A stretch of 64,000 nt of DNA from Terriglobus roseus (GTDB lineage Bacteria > Acidobacteriota > Terriglobia > Terriglobales > Acidobacteriaceae), in the NCBI RefSeq assembly GCF_900102185.1, contig NZ_LT629690.1:3472001-3536000 (forward strand). The letters run 5' to 3'. This document shows, piece by piece, positions 56,365 to 64,000 of the stretch (position 1 is its first letter; every line of letters starts with the position of its first letter). The notes below the pieces were generated by a model. That model saw only the letters and a list, made by a program, of their open reading frames with translations, was not told the DNA's origin and searched no databases. The translations under genes and the position numbers were made by a program.

Positions 56365-57273
56365 TTACTTGTTTTCAATCGCTGTTGGTTGCGGCCCGGT
56401 AAAGTCAGAGCAGCAAGGCTTCCGGCGCGGCGAAAACTCCATATACTCCAGCCGACTGAGATCTGGGTCGTACAGATTCAGCTGCATTTTTCCATCCAGC
56501 CCAATCTGCGTCTTGCTGCACACAGCATCGGTGCAGCCGTTGGCCTTCAGCTTCGCCACCACCGTGTCCATGTTCTCTGTGCCGAGCGAGAAGTGATCCT
56601 GAACACCCACAGACTTCAAACTGGCTTCCGCCGGAATGTGCAGCATGTACTCAATCCAGTCCGTACCATCCGGAACCTGCGAGCTCACCCAATCATCACG
56701 GCCGTCTGTGCGCCCGCCATGCCAATACGGTTTGAAGCCAAGAAGCTCGCGATAAAACGCGTCCTCAGCCGCCTTGTCCCGTACAACATGGCCCACATGG
56801 ATAATCCGAGAAGACGTCGCATTTGCAGAAGGCGCAGCCTTTGCCACGGCGCGATTCGATCCCGTCTGTACGAAGTACACCAGGTATCCATCCGGATCGT
56901 GCACCGCAAACATGCCATCTTTCAACGGCTCCGCAATCGCAACATGATGCTCCGTCAGGTAACGCTGCAACGCCTTCGCATCCCGCGTGGTGAATCCAAT
57001 CGCGGCCATGCGCGAGTGTAACGACGGGTCCGTCAGCGGCACCCACTCCACCCACTGCGACGCATTCACCGGATAAACAGAGCGTGCTCCCTCTGACATC
57101 TTCTTCAGGCCGACCGTGTCGCCATAAAAGTGTTGCGACGCAGCGGGGTCCGAAGCATAGAACCGCGCAAAAGCAATGCCGGTAATCGCTGGACGCTTCT
57201 GCTGCGCACAGGCAGACAGCAGAAATGCCCAAACCATACCGGCAAATACAGCCACAAACACGCGTGTCTTCAT
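56365..57273 (-). CDS. Lipoprotein with two VOC (glyoxalase-like) domains
   Basis: A 302-residue protein from the ATG at 57273 (MKTRVFVAVFAG); the upstream open frame lacks SD. AFLLSACAQQ is a lipobox (LSAC). Two VOC domains follow: residues 20-140 (ITGIAFARFYASDPAASQHFY, GLKKMSEG) and 160-285 (RIIHVGHVVRDKAAEDAFYRELLGF, with metal-type His, YLLHIPAEA-like segment). The last part RRKPCCSDFTGPQP carries a Cys-Cys pair. VOC proteins are metal-dependent lyases, dioxygenases or resistance proteins; a periplasmic lipoprotein form is uncommon. Next gene on the same strand is the GDPD-like protein, 49 bases upstream. Confidence 0.75.
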   Translation of the reverse strand: MKTRVFVAVFAGMVWAFLLSACAQQKRPAITGIAFARFYASDPAASQHFYGDTVGLKKMSEGARSVYPVNASQWVEWVPLTDPSLHSRMAAIGFTTRDAKALQRYLTEHHVAIAEPLKDGMFAVHDPDGYLVYFVQTGSNRAVAKAAPSANATSSRIIHVGHVVRDKAAEDAFYRELLGFKPYWHGGRTDGRDDWVSSQVPDGTDWIEYMLHIPAEASLKSVGVQDHFSLGTENMDTVVAKLKANGCTDAVCSKTQIGLDGKMQLNLYDPDLSRLEYMEFSPRRKPCCSDFTGPQPTAIENK

Positions 57274-57322
57274 ATCGCCAGCCAATGTAGGCCCAACAAA
57301 ACGCGCTGTCAAAACAAAACGG

Positions 57323-58495
57323 TTACTGTACGCGCAATGGCGCAGGGACAAAGTCGCTGCTCAGCGTCTTCGGATTCTCCGTCAGATAGAACGTCTGAAT
57401 CTTCGGATACTGTTCCTCAATCAGCTGCAGCGTGCGGAAATCAAAGCTCTGCACCGCTGCGCGACCTTCCATGTGCTCCTTCGCAATGGTCCCGGCAAGC
57501 GCATCCACAAAAGCCTGCGGCGGCTTCGTGTGGTTCTCCATGCCCTTCGGTACCGGACGCCCCTGGCTGCTCATGGTCACATCAGGAACAATCTTCGTCT
57601 CAATGTTGAAGTGCACAGTGCGAGCATTCGCCGCACGCTCCTTCGCATGCGGATCACTCTTCCCTGCACCCGTCGTGTAGTACTCCACATAGAACTTCAC
57701 AAAGCGGAATAACTGCGGCACATTCGTCGGCGCATAGATCGAAGGCATACCATCCTTCGTCGCAAACGCTACCGTCACCGGCGACAGTGAAGCATCATTC
57801 TTCTGCGCATCGCCAAAATGAATCTTGTCGCAGATCAGCGTCTTCGCCGCATCGGTAGAAGAGATATCGCGAAGATAGATGCGGTTCTCCATCGTGTACG
57901 TGGAACCATCCACCTTGCGGCAGGCCTGCGGGTTGTAGAACTGGTCATGCCAGATGGTCGAAATACCATCCGTAGAAACACCCGTATCCGTTTCCAATTC
58001 GGTCGCTAGCTGATCCAGTCCGCTCTCAAAACTCGGCAAAGTATTTTCCGGACGCAGCCCACGTCCACCACGATGCGCACTTACAACAAAGCGTTTCAGC
58101 GTTTCGTTATTCGGATTCGCCGCGCGCTCTTCCTTCAACACCTGCTGCAAAAGATCCGGACGATCGCTGATCAATCCATCCACACCCGTACGAATCACCG
58201 CGCGCATCTGCTCCGGATCATTCGTCGTCCACGGCACCACATGAACTCCCATCGCCTGCAACTGCTTCACCGGCACCAGCGGCATATCCGCAGGAGAACC
58301 CGTCATCCGCACCACAGTGTGGTCATTGGGCGACAGCAGCGGAGTGCGCGCGCCATGCTGCTTCGCATGAGCAGCAGCCTTCGTCATCAGCGTGATAAAC
58401 GGATTCTGCATATCAGAAGTAGATGCGGCCTGCTGTGCAACAAGCGGCGCAGAGGCGAAAAGAAAAACAGCAGCAGTAAGCAATCGAATGTTCAT
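57323..58495 (-). CDS. Exported GDPD-like phosphodiesterase with permuted order
   Basis: A 390-residue protein from the ATG at 58495 (MNIRLLTAAVFLF), which gives a signal peptide; the frame is open upstream. Residues about 74-116 carry the segment that normally ends a GDPD barrel (MGVHVVPWTTNDPEQM, GVDGLISDRPDLL). From about residue 138 comes the segment that normally begins one: SAHRGGRGLRPENTLPSFESG with the catalytic His-Arg and Glu-Asn, TELETDTGVSTDG with the acidic ligands, and IWHDQF. The C-terminus ends after SFDFRTLQLIEEQYPKIQTFYL without repeating the last strand. Metal ligands are complete, so it may hydrolyse glycerophosphodiesters. The order suggests circular permutation. Confidence 0.78.
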   Translation of the reverse strand: MNIRLLTAAVFLFASAPLVAQQAASTSDMQNPFITLMTKAAAHAKQHGARTPLLSPNDHTVVRMTGSPADMPLVPVKQLQAMGVHVVPWTTNDPEQMRAVIRTGVDGLISDRPDLLQQVLKEERAANPNNETLKRFVVSAHRGGRGLRPENTLPSFESGLDQLATELETDTGVSTDGISTIWHDQFYNPQACRKVDGSTYTMENRIYLRDISSTDAAKTLICDKIHFGDAQKNDASLSPVTVAFATKDGMPSIYAPTNVPQLFRFVKFYVEYYTTGAGKSDPHAKERAANARTVHFNIETKIVPDVTMSSQGRPVPKGMENHTKPPQAFVDALAGTIAKEHMEGRAAVQSFDFRTLQLIEEQYPKIQTFYLTENPKTLSSDFVPAPLRVQ

Positions 58496-58570
58496 AGCAA
58501 ATCCACCATGGAGCATACAGATGAAGAGAAGGTAAATCACCCTGCGCACAGTCAGAAGCAATCGAAGCAA

Positions 58571-59487
58571 CTACTCAGGCATGCCGCCCCCAACCAGCTT
58601 CGCGTCCCATCCCGCACACTCTGCACCAGCACGATAGGTCGTCTCGAAAAACGCCAGCAAATCGCCGCTCGGATCTGCTGACTGACGCAAATCGTCATAG
58701 TCCAACAGGAACTCACCCATAGCTGCATCCCATCGAGCACTCGCTGGACTAACACTTACGTTTTCAATTCCTACAGGCTGCGGATACGTGAAGGAATAGA
58801 ACGCCGCCTTGGGATACGCCGCGCTGCCAGACCACCACCCCACCTCAACTAACTCTCGGTCATTGCATTTCTTCGGATGTAGTCAGCTTTAGGACCCGCG
58901 GAAGCAGGCTTGCCGTTATAGCGAACATCGCGAATATCGAGCGTCCCCCACATCAAACCAATGGGCTGTGTCTTGCCTTTGAACCGCCCTTGGAAAATCT
59001 TCATCACACGTTGCGTGCTCAAAAGAATCCGCCACCAACTCGTAACCAGCGAAGCCTCATACGGGCGCTGCTCTTTGTCCTGATCGAACGGAATCGTATT
59101 GGGCACTTCCTGCGGCTTCAAGTTAATGGAAACCTCAACGCTTGCCTTACGAAGCAGATCGAAGAGTTGCGCCGTAAACTGAGCCACCGACATAGACCGC
59201 AATGGAAGCTGACCGACAAAGCCCCAACTTGTCAGGCACACCACCTCATGCGACAGCAGATCAACATTGATCTCATAAGCGCCGTCACCATACGGGATAG
59301 GCCCAGTCGTCAAACCTTGCGCAGACAACCACAGAGGCAACTCTGCCCACTGCGGTTGAAATGGCTCGCTCAACTTCAACTTGCCCACGACCTGCAGGCA
59401 CATATGAAGAAGATGCTGCGTCGCCGCGAAATCGGAATAAGGAAGCTCGGGCCAGGGGTCGAGAGAACCATTCTTCGTAACCGACAT
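58571..59487 (-). pseudogene. DUF5996-family gene interrupted by a one-base frameshift
   Basis: From the ATG at 59487 (GGAGG 7 bases upstream) the first part reads LPYSDFAATQHLLHMCLQVVGK, LSAQGLTTGPIPYGDGAYEI, LLSHEVVCLTSWG and GLMWGTLDIRDVRYNG, the DUF5996 pattern, then stops at 58849. The second part continues in another frame from about 58860 to 58571 (ELVEVGWWSGSAAYP, AFYSFTYPQPVG, EFLLDYDDLRQSADP, LAFFETTYRAGAECAGW). The two overlap exactly where the family would have NAMTxELVEVGWW. The total is one base short of a multiple of three, so one base is missing in the codon before GAG near 58860. It could be a real loss or a sequencing error; no slippery site is present. Confidence 0.75.
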
Positions 59488-59588
59488 TGCATACCTCCAA
59501 GGGAGCTTCGACGGTTGATGATCGATAAAGAATCCTTCGCACCATGGCACGGCAGGCGCAGTATCTGCTGATACTACGCCCACCCGAA

Positions 59589-61283
59589 CTACTGCAGACG
59601 AAACGCGTAGACCATGTCCCCCGCACCAGCCAGTACATACTGATGCCCATCCAGCATGTACGTCTCCGGTGCATTGCTCACAGCAATACGCGTATGCCAC
59701 AACTGCTTACCCGTCGCCGATTCATACGCCACCAGGTTGCCGTGTTGATCGCCACTGAATAGAAGATGCCCAGCAGTAGCCATCACACCAATCAACGAAC
59801 CACCACCCACTCCCGGATAGCGATGCTTCCACGCCGGCTTGCCCGTCTTGTAATCCATGCCAATGAGATAAGTTCCCAGCGTGCCAAGCCCAACCTCATC
59901 CTTGCCACCCAATCCCATCGCACCGCGCGGGTCCGTCGTGGCCAGGTAATACATGGCATAACTCTCGTTCGCATTCACATAGAACAAGCCCGTCTGCGGA
60001 CTATACGCAGGAGGAGGCCAATTCACAACGCCGCCATTCGCAGGCGAAACCAGCGCGCCACCATAGTCAAAGTCCTTCGCCGGAATGCGCACAGGAGCAC
60101 CGTTCTTATCCAGCGCATCCTCTGCCCAGTTTGGCGAATCCACCAACTTGCTCGTCAACAGATGCTCGCCCGTCGTGCGATCCAGCACAAAGAAGTAGCC
60201 GTTGCGCGCCGCGGTCATCACCATCTTGCGCGGCTTGCCCTTCCACATGCCATCCACCAACACCTGCGTCTGTGCCGAATCAAAGTCATGCGTGTCATGC
60301 GGCGACGTCTGGTAGTGCCAGGCCATCTTGCCCGTATCGACATTGATCGCAACGGTCGCACACGTATAAAGATTCGATCCCGGCCCACGCATCTGCGATG
60401 TATAAGCAGCCGTAGGATTACCCGTGCCAAGAATGTAGAGATGCGTCTCCGGATCATACGATCCGTTCACCCAGACATTGCCGCCACCATGCGAAGCCGC
60501 ATCCACGTTGCGCCAGGTCTCAATGCCCGGATCATCCTTCTTCATCGGCACAGCAAACCACTTCCACTCCACATCGCCCGTCTGCGGATTGAAGCTCTGC
60601 AACATACCCGGCTCGTCTAAGTCGTTGCCCGTACCCACCAACAGATGATCGCCAATCACCACCGGCGCCATCGTTGAGAAGTACTGCAGATCAAACGACG
60701 CAATCTCCTTGTGCCAGATCTCCTTGCCTGTCTTCGCATCAATCGCAATCAGATAATCGTCAGGTGTCTCCAGGAACAAACGATCATGCCACATCGCCAC
60801 GCCACGATTACCAATGTGGGTGCCGCCGCGCGTTTTCCATAAGAAGTGCCAAAGCACATGCCCATCCATGGCATCCATCGCCCACACGTTATCCGGTGTG
60901 CTGACGAACAGATATCCATCCACCTGCAGGATCGAACCCTTGATCGTACCCATCGGCGCAACAGCAGTTCCCACACCACCAACATTCGTTGGAATAGCAG
61001 CACCAGCTCCAAAGCCACCACCGCCACCGCCAGCAGGACCACCTTCGCCGCCAGTCAAACGCTGCGCCCACGCCAGCGTCAGTCCCTTCACGTTCAGCGA
61101 GTTGATCTCAGTCAACGGGCTATACCGACGCCCACTGTAATCGCCTGAATATGTAGGCCAACTATCCGGCTTGGGTTTGAGTATGTCTTTCGGGTCAAGC
61201 CACTGCGCATGCACTGCCGTGGTCACCATCGTCATCGCCGCGCACAGAGCAGCGGCACATTGAATCTTGCGAAGAATACGCAT
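59589..61283 (-). CDS. Quinoprotein dehydrogenase-like beta-propeller protein (group A)
   Basis: A 564-residue protein with signal peptide (to about residue 26). WPTYSGDYSGRRYSPLTEIN is the usual PQQ-propeller start; repeats such as LFVSTPDNVWAMDAMDGHVLW, YLIAIDAKTGKEIWHKE, SFNPQTGDVEWKWFA and LVAYESATGKQLWHTRI are the tryptophan-docking blades. HGGGNVWVNGSYDPETHLYI and SPHDTHDFDSAQTQVLVDG are strongly conserved with its paralogue at the window edge. The family is widespread in Acidobacteria, where it has been described as quinoproteins whose PQQ supply is uncertain (from memory). It probably oxidises alcohols or sugars in the periplasm and passes electrons to the cytochrome next to it. A Gly-rich insert sits near residue 80. 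Confidence 0.87.
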   Translation of the reverse strand: MRILRKIQCAAALCAAMTMVTTAVHAQWLDPKDILKPKPDSWPTYSGDYSGRRYSPLTEINSLNVKGLTLAWAQRLTGGEGGPAGGGGGGFGAGAAIPTNVGGVGTAVAPMGTIKGSILQVDGYLFVSTPDNVWAMDAMDGHVLWHFLWKTRGGTHIGNRGVAMWHDRLFLETPDDYLIAIDAKTGKEIWHKEIASFDLQYFSTMAPVVIGDHLLVGTGNDLDEPGMLQSFNPQTGDVEWKWFAVPMKKDDPGIETWRNVDAASHGGGNVWVNGSYDPETHLYILGTGNPTAAYTSQMRGPGSNLYTCATVAINVDTGKMAWHYQTSPHDTHDFDSAQTQVLVDGMWKGKPRKMVMTAARNGYFFVLDRTTGEHLLTSKLVDSPNWAEDALDKNGAPVRIPAKDFDYGGALVSPANGGVVNWPPPAYSPQTGLFYVNANESYAMYYLATTDPRGAMGLGGKDEVGLGTLGTYLIGMDYKTGKPAWKHRYPGVGGGSLIGVMATAGHLLFSGDQHGNLVAYESATGKQLWHTRIAVSNAPETYMLDGHQYVLAGAGDMVYAFRLQ

Positions 61284-61294
61284 GTGGCTGTCCT

Positions 61295-62305
61295 TTACTT
61301 CAGCGACTCGAGGTACGCCGTGATGTCGTGGATTTCTTTATCGGTAATGGTGCGGAACATCGCGCGATGCGCCTTCAGCGGATCATGAATCTCCACCTTT
61401 GGCACGCCGTTGTTCAACGTGAAGCGATGCGTCACACCGTCGTCCGTGATGACCTCTGCATAGAAGTCATCCAGCACGCCCAGTCGTCCCGTCACCTTCT
61501 TACCGCTGACCAGCGTCACCGTCGCCGTTGTCGGCGGCACATGAAGCTGCGGAGGAGGCGGTCCACCGCCGCCTCGTCTTCCAAACGCCACCACACCGGG
61601 CAACATCCACGCCTGCTGCATGCTGCGCGGGTCCTCATACTTCGCGGCAAATCCCTTCAGATCACCATCCACAGAATGACAGGAGCCGCATAGCCGAGTG
61701 AACGTCGCCTTGCCCTCGTCTGCCTTGCCCACCACAATGTTGATCTTCTCGGTCGAGCGCATATTGCCACCCGTCTTCAGGCTGTGCAACCACGCCGCAA
61801 TATCCACCACGCTGCTGTCAGGGATATCAATCTTCGGCATGCCCTGTTCTGCACGCGCACCGTGCACAATCGGCATAATCTTTTCGCCTGCGGCATCCTG
61901 CAGCACAACTTCGCTGCGCAACAGGTTCGGTCCCACCGATCCGCCACCGGCATCGGACCCATGACAGAAAGCGCAGTTCACACTGAACGCCGTCTTGCCG
62001 CGATCCAAAACTTCCTTCGGTGCTGCGGGCCGATCCGGGTAAGCCACAATGCCAAACGGTGGGGCCTGCTGCGCCGCAGCGGCATGAGTCTGATCCGCCG
62101 CCTGCGCCTGCGCACCTACATTCGGCCCGGCTGCTGCACCGCCTGTAGGACGTTCCGACCCGCCGGGACGACCTCCCCGTGGTTGCTGTTGTTGCGCATG
62201 CACCGTCATTGACGGTCGCACCGCATACCCCAACACCAGAATCCCCACTCCAACAAAGGCGCTCGATACAGCACCCTTGCAAAGACGTCTCAAAGGAAAC
62301 CGCAT
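61295..62305 (-). CDS. Exported dihaem c-type cytochrome
   Basis: A 336-residue protein with signal peptide and CAFCH at residues 111-115 and CGSCH at 206-210, two haem c sites. Between them is IMPIVHGARAEQGMP with the usual axial Met in HGARAEQGMP. The first 85 mature residues are a Gly/Ala/Gln/Pro-rich linker. After the second haem, a beta-rich part (TVTLVSGKKVTGRLGVLDDFYAEV) and the final HDPLKAHRAMFRTITDKEIHDITAYLESL, a cytochrome-like helix, follow. It probably accepts electrons from the neighbouring quinoproteins. The gap to the quinoprotein is 11 bases, and AGCAGG precedes the ATG. Confidence 0.9.
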   Translation of the reverse strand: MRFPLRRLCKGAVSSAFVGVGILVLGYAVRPSMTVHAQQQQPRGGRPGGSERPTGGAAAGPNVGAQAQAADQTHAAAAQQAPPFGIVAYPDRPAAPKEVLDRGKTAFSVNCAFCHGSDAGGGSVGPNLLRSEVVLQDAAGEKIMPIVHGARAEQGMPKIDIPDSSVVDIAAWLHSLKTGGNMRSTEKINIVVGKADEGKATFTRLCGSCHSVDGDLKGFAAKYEDPRSMQQAWMLPGVVAFGRRGGGGPPPPQLHVPPTTATVTLVSGKKVTGRLGVLDDFYAEVITDDGVTHRFTLNNGVPKVEIHDPLKAHRAMFRTITDKEIHDITAYLESLK

Positions 62306-62412
62306 AAAACCTGCTTTCAGGTCTTTCTGTTTATGCGCACTGTTTGTAGCATCTTCTTCCTACAGAAGAAAAGCCCGCCAACCTGGACGCATAAAGCACG
62401 GCTCCGTCGATA

Positions 62413-62907
62413 TCACTCCCATCCCAGCACGCCCATAAACAGGTAGTCCATAGGCCATCCGGGCGCAATCCCCGCCTGCCGAACCAGCATCGCGGACTGC
62501 GCATAATGCCGTATCCCGTGCAGCAGCGTGTGGTTCAATACCGTCCTGCGCGACGCCAGCAGCACTCCCATGCTCCGCGTCTGAAAGCGGATCACCGCAT
62601 GCCAGTCAAAGGCCGCATCCTGTAGAAGGTTGGTAACGCGCTCCATCATGCCGCTGTGTGCAAGACGAAATCCTTCCACCGTCACAGGCACTTCGTCATA
62701 ACCCGTTTCCTGCTCGCCCATCAAACGCTGCGCGTAACGCAACTCCACCACGGCAATGTGGTGCAACAGCCCCGCAACGTTGGAAACACCGTAGACGTCA
62801 CAGGAAACAGCCAGCACCTCAGGATGTCTTTCCGCCAGTTCCATCCACTTGCTGAACGTCGTATCGCTCCACGCCAGCAACTCCTCGCCACTCAAGCCCG
62901 CTGCCAT
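62413..62907 (-). CDS. DinB-family protein
   Basis: A 164-residue four-helix-bundle protein with GAGGAG 6-7 bases before the ATG. GLLHHIAVVELRYAQRLMG, and LNHTLLHGIRHYAQSAMLVRQAG contain the three His of DinB metal sites (HHI; HTLLHGIRH). The C-terminal GWPMDYLF is typical. DinB-like proteins are metal-dependent thiol or hydrolase enzymes, for example bacillithiol transferases. It is embedded between two quinoprotein genes and the cytochrome, which is hard to explain by function; it may be a passenger. Confidence 0.85.
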   Translation of the reverse strand: MAAGLSGEELLAWSDTTFSKWMELAERHPEVLAVSCDVYGVSNVAGLLHHIAVVELRYAQRLMGEQETGYDEVPVTVEGFRLAHSGMMERVTNLLQDAAFDWHAVIRFQTRSMGVLLASRRTVLNHTLLHGIRHYAQSAMLVRQAGIAPGWPMDYLFMGVLGWE

Positions 62908-62961
62908 AGCATCTCCTCGATACTTCCCTGTTGAAACAGGCTACAACCAGACAAGAAGTAC

Positions 62962-64000
62962 TCAGGGCAAACGAAACGCATACAACGTATCGCCACCAGC
63001 TTCCAGAACATACTGCTTGCCGTTCAACACAAACGTCTCCGGCGCATTCGACGCACCAATATGCTGATGCCACAACTGCCGCCCCGTCGCAGAGTTATAG
63101 GCGATAAGGTTGCCATGAATATCCGGCGCAAAGAGTAAGTGCCCCGCTGTCGTCATCACACCCGCAGCAAGCGCACCAGTAACTCCGGGATAACGATGTT
63201 TCCACTTCGGCTTACCCGTCGTGTAATCAATCGCCATCAACCATCCGCCGTTCGATGGCAGATTCATCAACTGCTCGCCACCTAATCCCATCGCTCCGCG
63301 CGGATCGGTCGTCGCCAGGTAATACATCTCCCACGTCTCAGAGGTATTCACATAGAACAATCCCGTCTGCGGACTATAAGCAGGCGGCTGCCAGTTCACA
63401 ATGCCTTGCGTCGAAGGCGACACCAGCGCACCGGCATAATCAAAGTCTTTAGCAGGAATCCGCACCGGAGCACCCTTCGCATCCAGCGTCTCCTCAGCCC
63501 AGTTCGTAGAAGCAAACATCTTCGAAGTTAGTAAGTGCTCACCCGTCACGCGATCCAACACAAAGAAATAACCATTGCGTGCCATCGTCATCACTAACTT
63601 GCGCGGCTTACCCTGCCACGTTCCATCCACCAGCACCTGCGTCTGTGCCGAGTCATAATCATGCGTGTCATGCGGAGAAGTCTGGTAATACCAGGCCAAC
63701 TTACCCGTATCCACATTCACCGCAACCGTCGAGCATGTATACAAGTTCGCGCCCGGCCCACGCAGTTGCGACGTAAACGCCGCACTCGGATTCCCCGTGC
63801 CAAAGATATACAGGTGCGTCTCCGGATCATACGATCCGTTCACCCACACATTGCCGCCACCATGCGAAGCCGCATCCACACTGGCCCATGTCTCCAACCC
63901 CGCATCGCCCTTCTTCATAGGCGTGGCGTACCAGGTCCACTCCACATCACCTGTCTGCGGATCAAAGCTCTGCAACATCCCCGGCTCATCCAGGTCATTG
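62962..64000 (-). CDS. Partial quinoprotein dehydrogenase-like protein (paralogue)
   Basis: The frame is open through the right edge of the window; about 346 C-terminal residues are visible. NDLDEPGMLQSFDPQTGDVEWTWYA opens the visible part (split here), then HGGGNVWVNGSYDPETHLYI, FGTGNPSAAFTSQLRGPGANLY and SPHDTHDYDSAQTQVLVDG, nearly the same blocks as the protein at 59589-61283. The C-terminus QYVLEAGGDTLYAFRLP matches the other copy. It would oxidise a related substrate in the periplasm. Gene order in transcription is this copy, DinB, cytochrome, second quinoprotein. Confidence 0.88.
   Translation of the reverse strand, partial: NDLDEPGMLQSFDPQTGDVEWTWYATPMKKGDAGLETWASVDAASHGGGNVWVNGSYDPETHLYIFGTGNPSAAFTSQLRGPGANLYTCSTVAVNVDTGKLAWYYQTSPHDTHDYDSAQTQVLVDGTWQGKPRKLVMTMARNGYFFVLDRVTGEHLLTSKMFASTNWAEETLDAKGAPVRIPAKDFDYAGALVSPSTQGIVNWQPPAYSPQTGLFYVNTSETWEMYYLATTDPRGAMGLGGEQLMNLPSNGGWLMAIDYTTGKPKWKHRYPGVTGALAAGVMTTAGHLLFAPDIHGNLIAYNSATGRQLWHQHIGASNAPETFVLNGKQYVLEAGGDTLYAFRLP

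Overview
The window looks like a chromosomal segment of an Acidobacteriota bacterium, most likely class Terriglobia (family Acidobacteriaceae). Lineage clues are a 1,177-residue Oar-like TonB-dependent receptor with an N-terminal carboxypeptidase-regulatory-like domain, a secreted VWFA-related protein of the type common in Acidobacteria, two quinoprotein dehydrogenase paralogues beside a c-type cytochrome, and many exported hydrolases. No prophage, insertion sequence, CRISPR array, rRNA or tRNA was found. Species assignment is inference.

Layout. 1-3.6 kb: exported proteins (a toroid-fold protein with a haem motif, a beta-barrel candidate, a lipase-like hydrolase). 3.7-5.7 kb: the yceD-rpmF-plsX group on the minus strand. 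5.7-6.6 kb: a 0.9-kb non-coding stretch with a candidate structured RNA, a terminator, a dyad, a promoter and tandem hairpins, leading into a protein that joins a basic disordered half to a receiver-like half. 7.7-12.6 kb: plus-strand housekeeping (moaB, cupin, dnaG, two RidA proteins, phosphatase, dut). 13-20 kb: aldo/keto reductase, then overlapping purL-purF-merC-MFS. 20-33 kb: diguanylate cyclase, exported hydrolases, RNB nuclease, geranylgeranyl-reductase-like oxidoreductase, periplasmic MsrA, VWFA protein, exported NIF3-like protein. 33-44.6 kb: acnA, a glutamine-rich YXWGXW lipoprotein, mntH with a metalloregulator-like operator, purD and rpsA. 44.6-50 kb: small secreted peptide, HNH and ComF proteins, ergothioneine genes egtB-egtD, RcnB-like protein. 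50-64 kb: GH92 enzyme, TonB receptor, VOC lipoprotein, an apparently permuted GDPD, a frameshifted DUF5996 gene, and a quinoprotein/cytochrome/DinB cluster that runs off the right edge.

How the genes work together. Purine synthesis (purL, purF, purD), nucleotide hygiene (dut), lipid synthesis (plsX), translation (rpmF, rpsA) and replication priming (dnaG) form the core. Around them is an oxidative-stress and metal theme (ergothioneine, exported MsrA, Mn transporter, RidA pair, aconitase) and a carbon-scavenging envelope theme (GH92, esterases, TonB receptor, quinoproteins with cytochrome c). The most unusual items are the leader and ncRNA region in front of the disordered/receiver fusion at 6.6 kb, the circularly permuted GDPD-like protein at 57-58 kb, and the operator that covers the mntH start codon.
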